Below, in pieces: positions 1 through 12,183 of a stretch of 64,000 bases of DNA. Position 1 is the stretch's first letter, and every line of letters starts with the position of its first letter. This DNA comes from Hofstenia miamia (lineage: Eukaryota > Xenacoelomorpha > Acoela), in the NCBI GenBank assembly GCA_004352715.1, contig SCFE01000025.1, positions 2,464,842-2,528,841 on the forward strand. Reading direction: 5' to 3'. The notes beneath the pieces are model-generated. The model had not been told where the DNA came from and did not search any database. It saw only the letters and a program-made list of their open reading frames with translations. The position numbers and the translations under genes were made by a program.

Positions 1-1682
1 ACAGTCTTTACTTTCTAAAATTTTTAAAAACTTAGCACAAATAATTGAATTGAGGAAATTTATTTTTTCCGAATTTTAGATGCATGTAAAATTATNCTTT
101 AGATGTCATTTTCTGTAAATAACTATCATCCACTGTATATCTTGTAATCTTAGAAATTTAGTTGCAAATACTTTTGTTTATTCAATTTCAAGTTTGAAAT
201 TTAATGTATTTCCTACTTGGTGGAAAAAATTAATAGGAATTCCATCTTAAGAAATTTATCTCTTCTATATTAATTGTACCATTCTAAATGGTCAATGTTT
301 TCATAATTCTTATTAATTGCATCTATAAACGATTGTAATGTACAGTGATGCAGTTTGCAAGTCATGTAGATGTCCCTGATCCATGATCAATCTTAGTACC
401 CTCCAAAGTCAAGTGTTGACAGTCAGTAAATAATGGCTTCTCACGTATACTTNGCAAGTCACAGCTTAGTCTTGTTTACATTCAACCCTAAGTGTTACCA
501 ACTTCTTTTCTCTCCGGAGCACCGAACTGTCTTTTGCTGGATATTTATCCTATTGAAGAATTGTTTACTGTGTTTTTGCGGATATATTCTAAATCATTGA
601 TAGCAGAATCACTATGAAATTTATAAAAGATCATTCTTTGTAGAAGACATTCAATATGATCACATTTTTAACATATTTTCTTCATTTGCATATAAAAGTA
701 ATTACGTCATTTTTATACTGTTTCCATTCTCCTGCTACTGTTATTTAGCAAGTTATAAAGACATAAAATGCCATATTTTGATGTTTTGCAGCATAAAAGC
801 ATAATTGCTTAATATCACAGATTTTTATTAAATGCTTCAGTTCGTCTCTGCACAGTTTCCTACATTTACATTATATAGTTTAGCTCACAATTCATTGTTC
901 ATAAGTTTGCCACTTAAGACTGCTTAATTGGCTTCTTTAGAGTTCATTATTTGCTTTACAATGCCAATAATTGCACAATCAATGTCTCAATGTTTAAGAA
1001 GATTTTCAGATGAGTTTAAGGACTGGACATTATAATGAGGTGTTTTATTTTACCCAATCTGCATTTGTGAAATATCAGTAGACCAGAGTGGCCCAATTCT
1101 GCAGCATATTAGCATAGCTAAATATAGACCCCCATAACTTTCCTAAATTTGTCTGGTCCCCAGTCAACTATATTTGAAACTGTTGAGTATGCACACTGAA
1201 AAGAAACTTTCTTTCAAGATTTTTGTATGTGTTTATTTCTGCAGATATCCAGCCCTGAAACAATTATTTAAAAATATTCCCAACCTCCTGTTCTCCGTAA
1301 AATCGCCACTGGAATATGTTTAATAAAAGCATCTCACGCATTTTTGGATTTTAAGGGCATATTTAGCCAAGTTTTTAGAGCATATTTTAATTTCCCTAAT
1401 AATCTACCACATTCTAAATTTATGTTTATAGATTATGTGTATAAAGTTATATTTTGACTGAAAGCCTTTTACCGCCATATCAAAATCCGATTTTTCTTTT
1501 TGAATCTGTAGTAATGTAAATGTGGACTTAAGAAATATGTTCTAATCAAAATGCAGAATAGTTCTAAATTATAATTTAAATTTAATTTTTAAAATTATTT
1601 GTTTAGCTAATTTTGAGGTACTTGGACATTTAAATCAATTGGATTATCACTGTGAGAAAGAATGAATGAATGATGTGTTTAG
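1..1682. other. AT-rich stretch with no recognised gene
   Basis: I see no coding exon, RNA gene or repeat of known family here on either strand. By position it is probably an intron of the 14-3-3 gene whose next exon starts at 1683. Single ambiguous bases occur at 96 and 453. Confidence 0.5.
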
Positions 1683-1877
1683 GTCTGGCATTGAACTTCT
1701 CTGTTTTTTATTACGAAATACTCAATTCTCCTGACAAAGCGTGTGGAATGGCCAGAAGTGCATTTGACGATGCTCTCACCAATCTCGATCAAACGTCTGA
1801 TGAATCGTACAAAGATTCCACTCTTATTCTCCAACTTCTCCGTGACAATTTAACCCTGTGGTCTTCAGATTCAGATG
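1683..1877 (+). CDS. 14-3-3 protein, C-terminal exon (partial gene)
   Basis: 14-3-3 proteins are dimeric phosphoserine/threonine-binding adaptors of the cytosol. The exon follows a TTTAG acceptor, opens in phase 1 (completing a Gly codon) and reads [16 protein letters not shown], then [19 protein letters not shown], the last two helices (H and I) that are near-invariant in the family. The conserved Leu and Asn residues that line the ligand groove (RDNLTLW) are intact. A strong donor (GTGAGA at 1878) follows the DSD codons, so the variable tail is probably on a later exon that I did not find; if unspliced, the frame ends at a stop at 1901-1903 after seven atypical, non-acidic residues. The exons for helices A to G are not in the window. 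The family is certain; the isoform cannot be told. Confidence 0.9.
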
Positions 1878-1903
1878 GTGAGAGATTATTTCATCGTTTG
1901 TAG

Positions 1904-3470
1904 TGTTGACATTCCCAGTCGGAGGGATTTCCGTCTCTCATGAATGATTTAACTACACTGTGTTCAGAAATGTCTTTATTTAGAAATCACTACGATTAAA
2001 CCACCTGCTCTCGCATTCCAATTTGCGAATTATCTATTTATAATTTAATTGTTGTCGCTGCCTCAGTTTCACAATGTTCAAGCCACATTCTTCAAATCCT
2101 CTTTATTTACAGTCAAAGTTTTGTTTATTTTATATACTTTTGTCTTAGAAAAACTAAACGCAAAACTGCTTAGCAAGAGAATATATTTATATCATACAAA
2201 AATCACGATGTAATTATTTCTGCCGAAACGGCGGCAACAAATTACAAAATAGAATCAACATGATAATTACTACATATACTACAACTTTCACGTTATGTTT
2301 AAACTTTTCTTTACTTATTAGCTGTTTTATTTGGAAATTTTCTTGAGTAATTTCTTTAGTTTTAGCATCTCATTTTGTTAAGCTAACTTAATCGATTAGT
2401 TTTGGCCATGTGGAAACCACATACATATATTATTCATCTGTATAACTACTATGCAAAAAATCATTCGTATGCTAAACCAGTTTATTTAAAATTTTCAGCC
2501 GATGTTATTGAAATACCACACTGAAGAGAAGTTGGAAATACTGTAAAGTTTTTTAGCATACGTAGCCAATTTTAAATGTATATTCAGTCTTAGGTAAATG
2601 TAATATGTCATATGTGAAAAAATTTAAATTGGTTGTGTAGTGGCGCCTCTGATGCAACTATCACTCTGTAGTTCACCTGGTTTTCGGACATTAAGATTTA
2701 GAATCATAAGTCATCAGTCTGTTTTTGGAAACTTTGAGTGACTGTCATAAAATCTATTAATTTGTTGTATTGAACTTGATATCTCACCAATGTCCACTTT
2801 TCAAATCGAGACTCGACGCATGTCTTAGCAAAATCAGGACGTTCGCAAGCATCGTTGCCACTGCATAAGTTCAGGTAATTCCATTATCAAATGATAATCC
2901 TCGCAAGACTTCGAGACAACGTTGTGAAGATTAGAGGTTTGGAGAGTGTTTCACTACAACACCTAAACTCCGCTTATTAATCTCGTTTACAATAATCTTC
3001 ACTAAACAATAGCCCGCAAAAGATAAAGTAAATGAATCATAAAGATTGGAGTACGGTTTACTTCAACTACAAATGCATTCTTTAGATTCATCCCACAATG
3101 TAGAGATTTTGTACGAAAGCCAAGCCTCAGAGAATTTCGGTCATAAATTTATTCTACGACCATGAGATTTGGTAGCGCTAAAGTAGATGATGCGCTATTG
3201 ACGCAGCTAATTTCTAGGATAACAGCTCGTTTCAATCACATTTTGCCAAATCAGCAAACTTTCGACTAGTTTTGTAGCATTTTGAACATGCAGAAGAATC
3301 GTAGTTTGCATGAAAAAATTGCCAATTTCTTCGCATTCAGCTAGCGATTGAATGATATATAGTATTTTGTTGATTTTATACTCAATTGAAGATCACATAA
3401 TAGACTTAAACATATTCGTGATGGATTCTTGTTTGTAACAGGGGGAACAACTGACAAGAACTAGTGCAGG

Positions 3471-3510
<40 letters not shown>

Positions 3511-3586
3511 GCTAATGAGGAAAAAATATGCATTCATTAGTAATTAGTATATAATTTGTCATTGTTTCATTTAGTGTTTGATTTAG
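1904..3586. other. region between the 14-3-3 exon and the first ITPR exon
   Basis: No exon for the missing ITPR N terminus is recognisable. On the minus strand, 2660-2885 and parts of 2885-3180 read as protein-like stretches broken by stops, possibly an old mobile-element remnant, but I cannot identify it. An (AT)n tract lies at 3475-3507. Confidence 0.4.
3475..3507. repeat. (AT)n microsatellite
   Basis: An uninterrupted AT dinucleotide run just upstream of the first recognised ITPR exon. Confidence 0.9.
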
Positions 3587-3661
3587 GTTACTCCAACGTT
3601 AGCAGAACAATTCAACTTTGCCGCGGGAGTTGTGCCTTTATTTCAAAAACTTTTGGCAGAC
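3587..3661 (+). CDS. ITPR: ITPR-like exon 1 (window numbering)
   Basis: 25 codons, phase 0 to 0. It aligns near residue 430 of vertebrate ITPR1, the start of the helical half of the IP3-binding core. This is the first ITPR exon I can recognise. Confidence 0.75.
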
Positions 3662-6600
3662 GTAAATAACCTTTTTGAATTAAATGATAAGCATTTTTTT
3701 TAGAAAAAAAACGGTGTCTCACTGACCTATCAGCAAGCAACTAGAGTCATCATAACCTTGCGTGAATTAAGTGACTTCATGTTAGTTCATGGGGAGCCCA
3801 ATAAAGATAGGCAGAAGCTACTGAGAAATCTGATGGTATAATTTACGATTATAAATGTTTAATATGAACTTACTGCGAGAGGGTGATGTCTCTAAAATAA
3901 GCAATTTGCTAAACTGCTGGAAGTAATATTCACTAGTTCTTATTTATTGAGACGTCCGCTTTCAAAAAAAATTAAATTATATAAACATATTAATTTAGAT
4001 AGTTGAACTCATGGTTGATTTGTTGCATTTACCAATAGTAAATATGCCAGATCAAGGCTTTATGACTAATATCTTTGGCGGTGCGTATGACGCCCTACTT
4101 GGATATCTTCTTGGAGACAGTAGAAAGAATGAACTTTACATTGCGAAACAAATGGATTTCTTCTTTTCGCAAATAAGTCTTCCCGTAAGTTTATTTAAGT
4201 TATTAGTATTTCACACATTTTTGTATTGCTACAATTGAAAATTCAAAAATGGAAATATCAAAAATATTTTTTAGCTTAGCAAACATAATGTAATAGAAAT
4301 ATTGAATCAAATTGAAGCTGAAAAGTTGATCGCTTACTTTTGTATCGTCTTTTGTTTTTCTGATCCTGTGCTCAGTTCTGGTTCTGCGGGACCTTTCCAT
4401 ATGGACTCTATTTGCTGATATAGGATTGGATCGAGCAATTGATAAAACAACCGATATTTCATTAAAACTCAGGGTGGGACTTGATATGGGAATTTCAAAT
4501 CAAATCGATTCAAAAAGTCATCGTTTTTTTATATAAATCTAGCAAAGTTGCAACAGGGTAAAATGTCCAGGGATTTGTTGACTGGTCCATTTTTCCTTTA
4601 AGGCTTCCGGACCACATTTAATTAATGAACAAGTGAAGGAAATGATGTACAGTGTACACAATATGCTTATCTTAATAAAATATGGCTTTTTACTCAAAAT
4701 TTTAATTTCACAAACGCCAAATATGCATTAGAAAGTTTTAATGGTTTTTATGCTGAAATGTCTTTGGTTTTCAAATAAGACCTACAAATCCACTTTTTTA
4801 TTTCAAATTCGAATCAAAATATTCAGACGATGAATTTGCAAATCCGAATTCGAATTTATAATGTCCGATTTACGTAAATGTTTCTATTGAAAGACATCTG
4901 TTGTTAATAATTTATTTTCATAAACGACTTTGAAACATGAAAAATTTCAGCAATTTTTTCTACAATGGAAGAATTTAATTGAGAAATATGAACTAAATGT
5001 TTTACACAAAGAGTTTTCTGTGAAATTATTTTTCTTTAAAAAGTTGCAGTACCCCATCAGAAATGCTTAAAACCAAGATTCGAATTAGAATCTGACATAG
5101 ATTCGGAATCGGGTTTCGAATATTCACAACTCGCTATTCTGCAATTAGTTAAATGTGTACTTAATGTCTAAGTTGACGTTTTCATTAGAAATAGATTGCT
5201 GTTACATTACATTATTTCCATAAAGTGTGCGAATCACATTCTGATATTTAGGATTTGGATTTTGCTAGAATATTTACTTCATAGAAGATTTTTTTCGATA
5301 GCTTTTTATTTCACATCCTAAACTAAATTCACATCTTCGTAATGAGGCAAAACATACGATTGTTAATGAAGTATGTAGATGGGGTCCGGGGTATAGACCA
5401 CCCCATTTGGGGAAAACTTACAAATTTATCACTAAAACGTCTTGGAATGAACATTTACCTCTTATGGAACAAGATTAGGGTCATTAACACGATAAAATGA
5501 AATTGATATAGAAATAAATTTATTTCTAATATTCATTTCCCCACAATGTTATTTTCATTGTAAAACATCCTGAATAACCCCTGAGACCAATGTTATGTAC
5601 TCCTTTATTTCAACGTCTATGCAAGTATGTTGTTTGTAAAAACTGGAAAGCAAGTTCAAAATTCTAAAAAATGGGTCAAATTGGGTCATTGGGTTCATAT
5701 TTTATAATTTTACCGAGGGATCGGGTCAAATCCTATCCGGGTCGTACGATTCACCGAGTCTCACTTTGTGACCCGATTGCAACTGTGCAATCTATAACAA
5801 CAAACATTTCTTGTTGATGTCAACAAGACTATTTTGTTTGAGTACATTTCAAAGTTTTTTGAACACTCGTTCGTGCTGAAGTTATGAACTACACCCTAAA
5901 CGCTAGGCTTTTAAGCACAAGAAATTTTACATATCATATATTAGCGTGAAAATTTGTCTTAAACTAGTAAAAGCATATTTATACATTTCTACAATTACAC
6001 ATCTCCAACGGCTTTTCGCTTCCCAAACAAAAGCTAATTAATAATGCGACGAATATTTTGCTCTGTGCTGCTATTTATATACAATAAATTTAATTGCCGT
6101 CTGTAGCGCAGAGAAAATAATTTAAGAACTGAGAAGGAGCCCAAGATGACTAAGTTTATCTCTCGATGGAGTGTCTGCAAGGTTTTCTTCAGAACAAGTT
6201 CAACACACGTCGATATCTTGGTCCATGAAAGAATAGTATTGACTTGAGCTATCTGTCGAAGTACATCCGAAACTATGCGAAACGTGAGAGCAGCTTGCCA
6301 AAAGGATTTTAAGTCCGTGCATATAAAAGAATTGTTTGTTACTTCCTTTGCAGCTACTTGAAATATGATCATTTATTTTGCTAAGTATGAAGATGTTGAA
6401 TAAATAATAACATCAATTTTTCGTGGAATGTAAATTCAAAAACCTTGGATTGTAATCATAGTTTTTTCTTGATTAGCAGTATCATTAAGTAATTGTTTAA
6501 TAGACACTAAGGGCAAAATGTTTGTTAATGCAGATGTTTAATAGTTTTCATTTGAATTCGTTAATTCATCTTCTACCATTTTAATCAAATGACAATACAG

Positions 6601-9600
6601 TTTCTTGTTTTGACTTTGATGATGTATAGCACCAGTGAATTCCTCAAGATGCATGAATACTGGAACAATGCGTAGACTGTTTACTGGATCTTCACAAAGA
6701 GGCAAGATCCACTGTTTCTGGATATTATTTAAGATCGATCACCGAACAACAACGAATATCTGCTGAGACGTACAATATAATAATATATCTTCATCTGATA
6801 ACTTCTGTACAAATTACATTATGTACAAAATATTCTGGTTTTCTGAAAAATGAAGTTTTTTAAACAAATTGAATTACATAGACCCAAAAATGCAAGCATA
6901 TACAATAGGTCACTGGTGCATTGCAGCATAGTTACAAGTTTATTTTACAGCGTGTTTAGTGAGTTAAAATGAATAACTACTTGTCATGAATTACCTTTGT
7001 TGCTGTGCCCATTTCTCTAAATCTTTATTTAATAATTCTTTCAAATTTCAGCGGAAAATGCAGACGGCTATTTATATCCGTTAAATTAAAAGCAAAGGTA
7101 TTAAAAATTCCTTCCCCTAAATGGCAACTCTTTTGGAACTCAAGTGTGCTTCCTCAACTCCAAATGAAAAAGCATTCATATGTGTGTGTTTATTAAAATA
7201 AAAGTAATTAATTTTTACAAATTGTAGGTATTCCTTAAATCGTATGTGTGCTTTGACACTTATTATACAAAGCTGCATGGTAATTGAGAACTTCCATATT
7301 ATGCATTTTATAGGCGAATTTTTCAGTAGAGATTCGATGTGATTCTGTGATATTTATCGTAATTGTTTTTCACGGAACAGCCCTCAGTGGAATGTTCGAA
7401 TGTATTTGGCTTAACTTTCCAGCCTTCTTTTTCAGTCGAGCGTATTTAGATTATGACAAATATAATTAAATCACTGTAAGATATCAGAACACATGTGCAG
7501 AGTGCGGATATAAAACTGAACAATTTGTAGCTTGTGAATAACACTCGAGGGTGGTTCACTACTTGTTATGATTTGAGGAAGGAAATTGTAAACCATAATG
7601 AAGCACAGACAACAAAGCTACCGACAGTTTGTTTTTAGGAGGCAATGTAAAAGTTTGCTGCATATGTTCAACGAAGTAGCACCATACCGATATACTAAAA
7701 CATTTCTAGAAAAACAAAGAGTTAAACAAATTTTTTCTTGTTCTAAGATGCTTCTATGACAATAGATTAATCTTGTTTTATCGTTATTCGTCTGCGCAAA
7801 TTGTTAGAGAATTAGAACTGGAGCTTTCTTATGAGATTCAACTTCTGAAATAGTTCCTAATGAGAACTAGTTTAAGTAATGAAGTGAAATCTTCGAATAT
7901 TTTTAAATTGCTTTCAAAGTGGTTTGTTTTCACTTCGTTATGAGCGATAATCATTTTATAAGTATAATATACAATATTTTCAATGGATTTCCTGTAAAAG
8001 TGACTGCATCTGTTACAATTAATCATGGCAGTTAAGTTTTTTTAATATTCCATGAAAGCAATATTAATTTCTTCAAAAGATTCTTTACGCATATTTTTAT
8101 TATGGGGATAGCCAGAATACTACGTTAGATATTAACAGGTTACCTGCACGCAAGCGGTATGTATCGTTACATTGATGATTTTGAAATTTTCTTTTTTGAT
8201 TATCGTAGGATATACAGATTAATTGTGTTTGTTTATCAGAAATATAGACCAGATCTGGCATTTCCATAGTTCTGAAGAGACTCAAAAACGATGTCACAAA
8301 CTGTCCTATCCGCAACGATTTTTCAAACAGGCAATAGAGTATTCATCTATGCATTTGCAAAATTAAAAAGCATACCCTAGTCTTACAAATACACTAAAAA
8401 ATTACCATGACTAAAGTAGATCAACCGATTTTCAGTTCCTCGCTTCATCTTTCAGGGTTATCTTTTCCATTTGTCTTCTTTGCAAAATTTCATTATATAA
8501 TATTTACAAAAGTAAATATATACTCAAAATATACAAATGAAATAAACAAAGCTACAATAATTTACCAACAATACAAAAGTTATACAAATGATCTTGATAC
8601 AAACGATACATCAGAACAGACTTGTCAACGAGAGCTCGGCTCGCCACATAAAATCTTTCAGCGAGGCTCGTTTTCAGCTCGATAATTTTTTAAAAATTAG
8701 TATTTTTACATTGCTCTTCCTATTATTTAATATATATTTCTAAAATAAAATTATAAGAAAGGCACATTGAATGAAAATAAGAAAAATCTGCATAATCAAA
8801 TTAACAAGTAGTACTATAGATTTTCTTTGATTAAAAACGGCTCGTTTTCGGTTCGTTGTATATACAATACTCTGCTCAAACTCAGCTCTGCACGGCTCGG
8901 CTCGGCTAGTTAGAAGCTCGGCTCGTTGATAAGTCTGCATCAGAATATGCTGTTATTTTCCAAAAAGCGTTTGTTTTAATCAATACCTGAGGTTATCTTA
9001 TGACATACTTCATGAAGTATTTAAATAATTTTTATTGCGTTTCGCATTTTCTTTATCATAACTATATACTTATTTATTCAGAAATTACTCTGGAAGTAAT
9101 AATATTATTTATCATAGCTGAAAATTCGCTTAATAGGTTTATGATTACTCAACTTTTACTTAATTTGTTTTATTAATATTTTGCTTTTTAGGGAGAACTT
9201 GGCATTTGGTCAGCTTCGATGGTAACGGAATTAATTAGAGATAACCGCCAAATTGTCGATCGAATACCGAAAACCCATATTGACGCCTTTGTCGAGCTGT
9301 TGTTTAAAAACAGGGTTAGTTCTCCTTAAAATTTATATACTTGATCTTAGATTTAACTTAATAACTACAAAATAATTCTCAAAGATAACATATTTTTTGC
9401 TTAATATTTAAATATTTTTAAATTGATTTATTGTACTTGTTTAGAAATGATCTCTTTGTTTAGAACTACCGATACTTGGATATGTTGAACGTTCTTTGTG
9501 TTTGTGACGGAGTTTCTCTACCTGAGAATCAAAATTATATAACGAAGAAATGGTTAGTCGAAAGCAAGCAAAAATCGAATGCTGTAAGAATCATTTGAAT

Positions 9601-12149
9601 TTACCATATTAATTAAAGACCTTAATTTTCAATTAGATATTTACATTATGCCCTGGGTTAATTTTTGTAAAGTAATACACCTGTTATTAATTAATTTTTC
9701 TTTTGATTTATATTGCATGTTTTAGATTTGTTGCTTCTTAACTGAAACTGGTGAATCCCTGAACAATAGTAAACGGACTAACAAATACGATGTTTCACGC
9801 ACTTACGTTTCTATCGATGGAGGGCGTCAGTGGCAAGCACTTGACGAGTTTGCCACAACTGCTAACAGCCTAGATGTCAAGTTTCTTGTGCATCAGTTGG
9901 AATTATTTGAAAAATTATCCACTGTACGTTTTCGAAATATATTACTTCTCTATTTAAACAAAATTTGGAACCATGTTATGCCATTGGTTTAGAGCAAATG
10001 TTCTGCATGATAATTGCTTAGAATAAACAGAGCATCCTTTTTCGCATGATGGATATATTGTACGGAGATACATAGAAGTCAACTAAATTGATTCTTGCAT
10101 ATACTTGAAATTTTGCATGTAGTATTATCAATGTTTTTCATAAGTGTTTCAATTGAAACTGCGACATCGCTTAGTTGGATTAGTTCCCGTCTTTCAGACA
10201 TTGTTGGGAATTTTTAATAATGCAATCTTTAATCTAAAAGCACACAAACTTTAGGCTCAAAAACACAACTGACTAACCAAATGTTTTTATATGGTTCCTC
10301 ATTCTTATATAATTAACTATTATATTTAAGAATTACTTATCAATGACAGTTTGAGAAATTCTATTATGCAAAGTGAAAATTTGTTTTTTGCATTTTTCAT
10401 TGTTCAACATTAATTTTCAAAACGTATTTAAAACCATTTTCATTTCATTGATTAAAAAATTTTGTCGAATGAAGTTTATGAAGACACTCGATAATACATT
10501 ACCAATATCGTATTAGACGAAAATTGTTAATATATAATATTACCTTATTTTGAAATATTAGCAAAAAATTAATTTTTTAAAAATGTATGCCACAGAAAAT
10601 TCAATGCATCTACAAAATAACAACAAGTAAAACTAGTAAGTATAGTCTGTGAAGAATTAATGATCGTTAAAAATATTCTTCCCAAAGCTGTTAAAGTGAA
10701 CATTATTGTGAACTGGAAGAACTCGAGGCATTCAGTTCTCATCTTGGCTATGATACGGCATTGGTGCGAGGCAGAGTTTGATTGGGCCGATTTTTTAGGC
10801 CCAAGCCCGGCCCATTTCAAAATACCAATTATTCATTTCAAGCCCGGTCCTAAAATGGACTGAGTGCCTCGATCCAATAGACATCGAGGTTCACATTTTC
10901 CAATCTTAATTTAGTCAATGTTTTTTTACTCTATGTACTATTTAGGGGCGCAATGAATATGTGAATGAAATCATTACAGAATCTCTGTGTTATCTGACAT
11001 GGGAAGAGGCTTTCATGTGCCTTAAAGATGAAAGACTACCCTCTGATCTTCGCGCCAAATACTGCAGTCTCATAATCTGTAAGTTGAATTCAACTTTCCC
11101 TGTAACATTTTTTTAGCTTTGTTCATTGACATTGGGGATAATTTTTCTGTATTGAATCGTGTTAAGTTAACATTTATTTATGAAAACATTGGAGTAAGCC
11201 GTAAAAGAACAGATCGTGCTAAAAGCGTAAGCAATTATTTTTATAAGCTATCTATGACTGGTTTCTATTTAGATTGTTTCTGGTGTTGCAAGTGCAAGAT
11301 TCTTTCCTGCTCTCAGAGAGTGGGTTGAGAAGTTTTTAGACAACACTAAGGATATGACTGCCTCTGAGAAACCGTACAATCTTCTTGTGCGGCAAGTAAG
11401 TTACTGCTTGTGTCCTTAATAGTCTTGCTGTATTTCTTTAATTTTGGGCGTCTAAGTGTAAAAAAATGTTGCATTATGAAACTTCATCACCTCATTGGAT
11501 TTTTAAAAAAAATTCCAAATCAGCTGGATGGGCCATCTTCTAGGCTTGGTCATCCATTTGACATTTGCTGGAATAGTCCTCCTTTCTAATTATGGATTTC
11601 TGCTAGACGTAACTCCGGATGTTCTTTGTAATTTTTCTTTGGCCTGGTATTGAATTGAATTTACATTAATTATTCAGTTTTTTATTGTATTATAATTGCC
11701 TTAAGCCGGAACTTGGGCCGCAGAAGTAAATTTAGTTATGACGGACACGGACTTGGTATAAAAATGTCCCATATCCCTGTCGATTGTATTTTATTAGAAA
11801 AGCTAGGACTGAAATCATGCCAAATTTCAATTGACATAGTCAGGATATTTTGATATGCTTTGAATTTGAAGATTCACTGAACTCCTGTTTTACCGGATGA
11901 TAGTACTATTATCTTATATAATGCCTGGAAATTCATTAAGAAAAACATTTTACACTTGCAGGAAATTTATTTTCTTTTAATTGATTATTGTTTATATATT
12001 TTGCCGATAAAAGAAAACCAAGTAATTATTAATTTTCTGGGAATGATTTGAACACATTATGCTCAAAATTTAACTCCTTGCTATTGATTTTTCTTTGATA
12101 TTTCTTTTATTTAGTGCTAAAATTTCAACGCTAACGAACATAATATATC

Positions 12150-12183
<34 letters not shown>

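Larger units (their letters stand above)
4185..9191 (+). other. ITPR intron 3 (5.0 kb)
   Basis: Holds the hAT MITE at 8617-8937, a stretch rich in TTCGAATC-like words (about 4490-5160) that looks like a decayed non-autonomous element, and unidentified minus-strand open stretches at 6034-6372 and 6538-6790. Nothing else recognised. Confidence 0.6.

Noticed and set aside
2660-3180. Minus-strand protein-like stretch upstream of ITPR exon 1
   Set aside because: Broken by stops in every frame and no family recognised, so not listed as a gene.
1683-3661. Fusion of the 14-3-3 exon to ITPR exon 1
   Set aside because: The 14-3-3 exon ends in phase 1 while ITPR exon 1 needs phase 0; a joined reading destroys the ITPR frame.
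10740-10880. GGGCCC/GGCCCGG-rich patch as a second hAT MITE
   Set aside because: Weak inverted words (GAGGCA/TGCCTC) occur, but I could not find matching ends with an 8-bp duplication.
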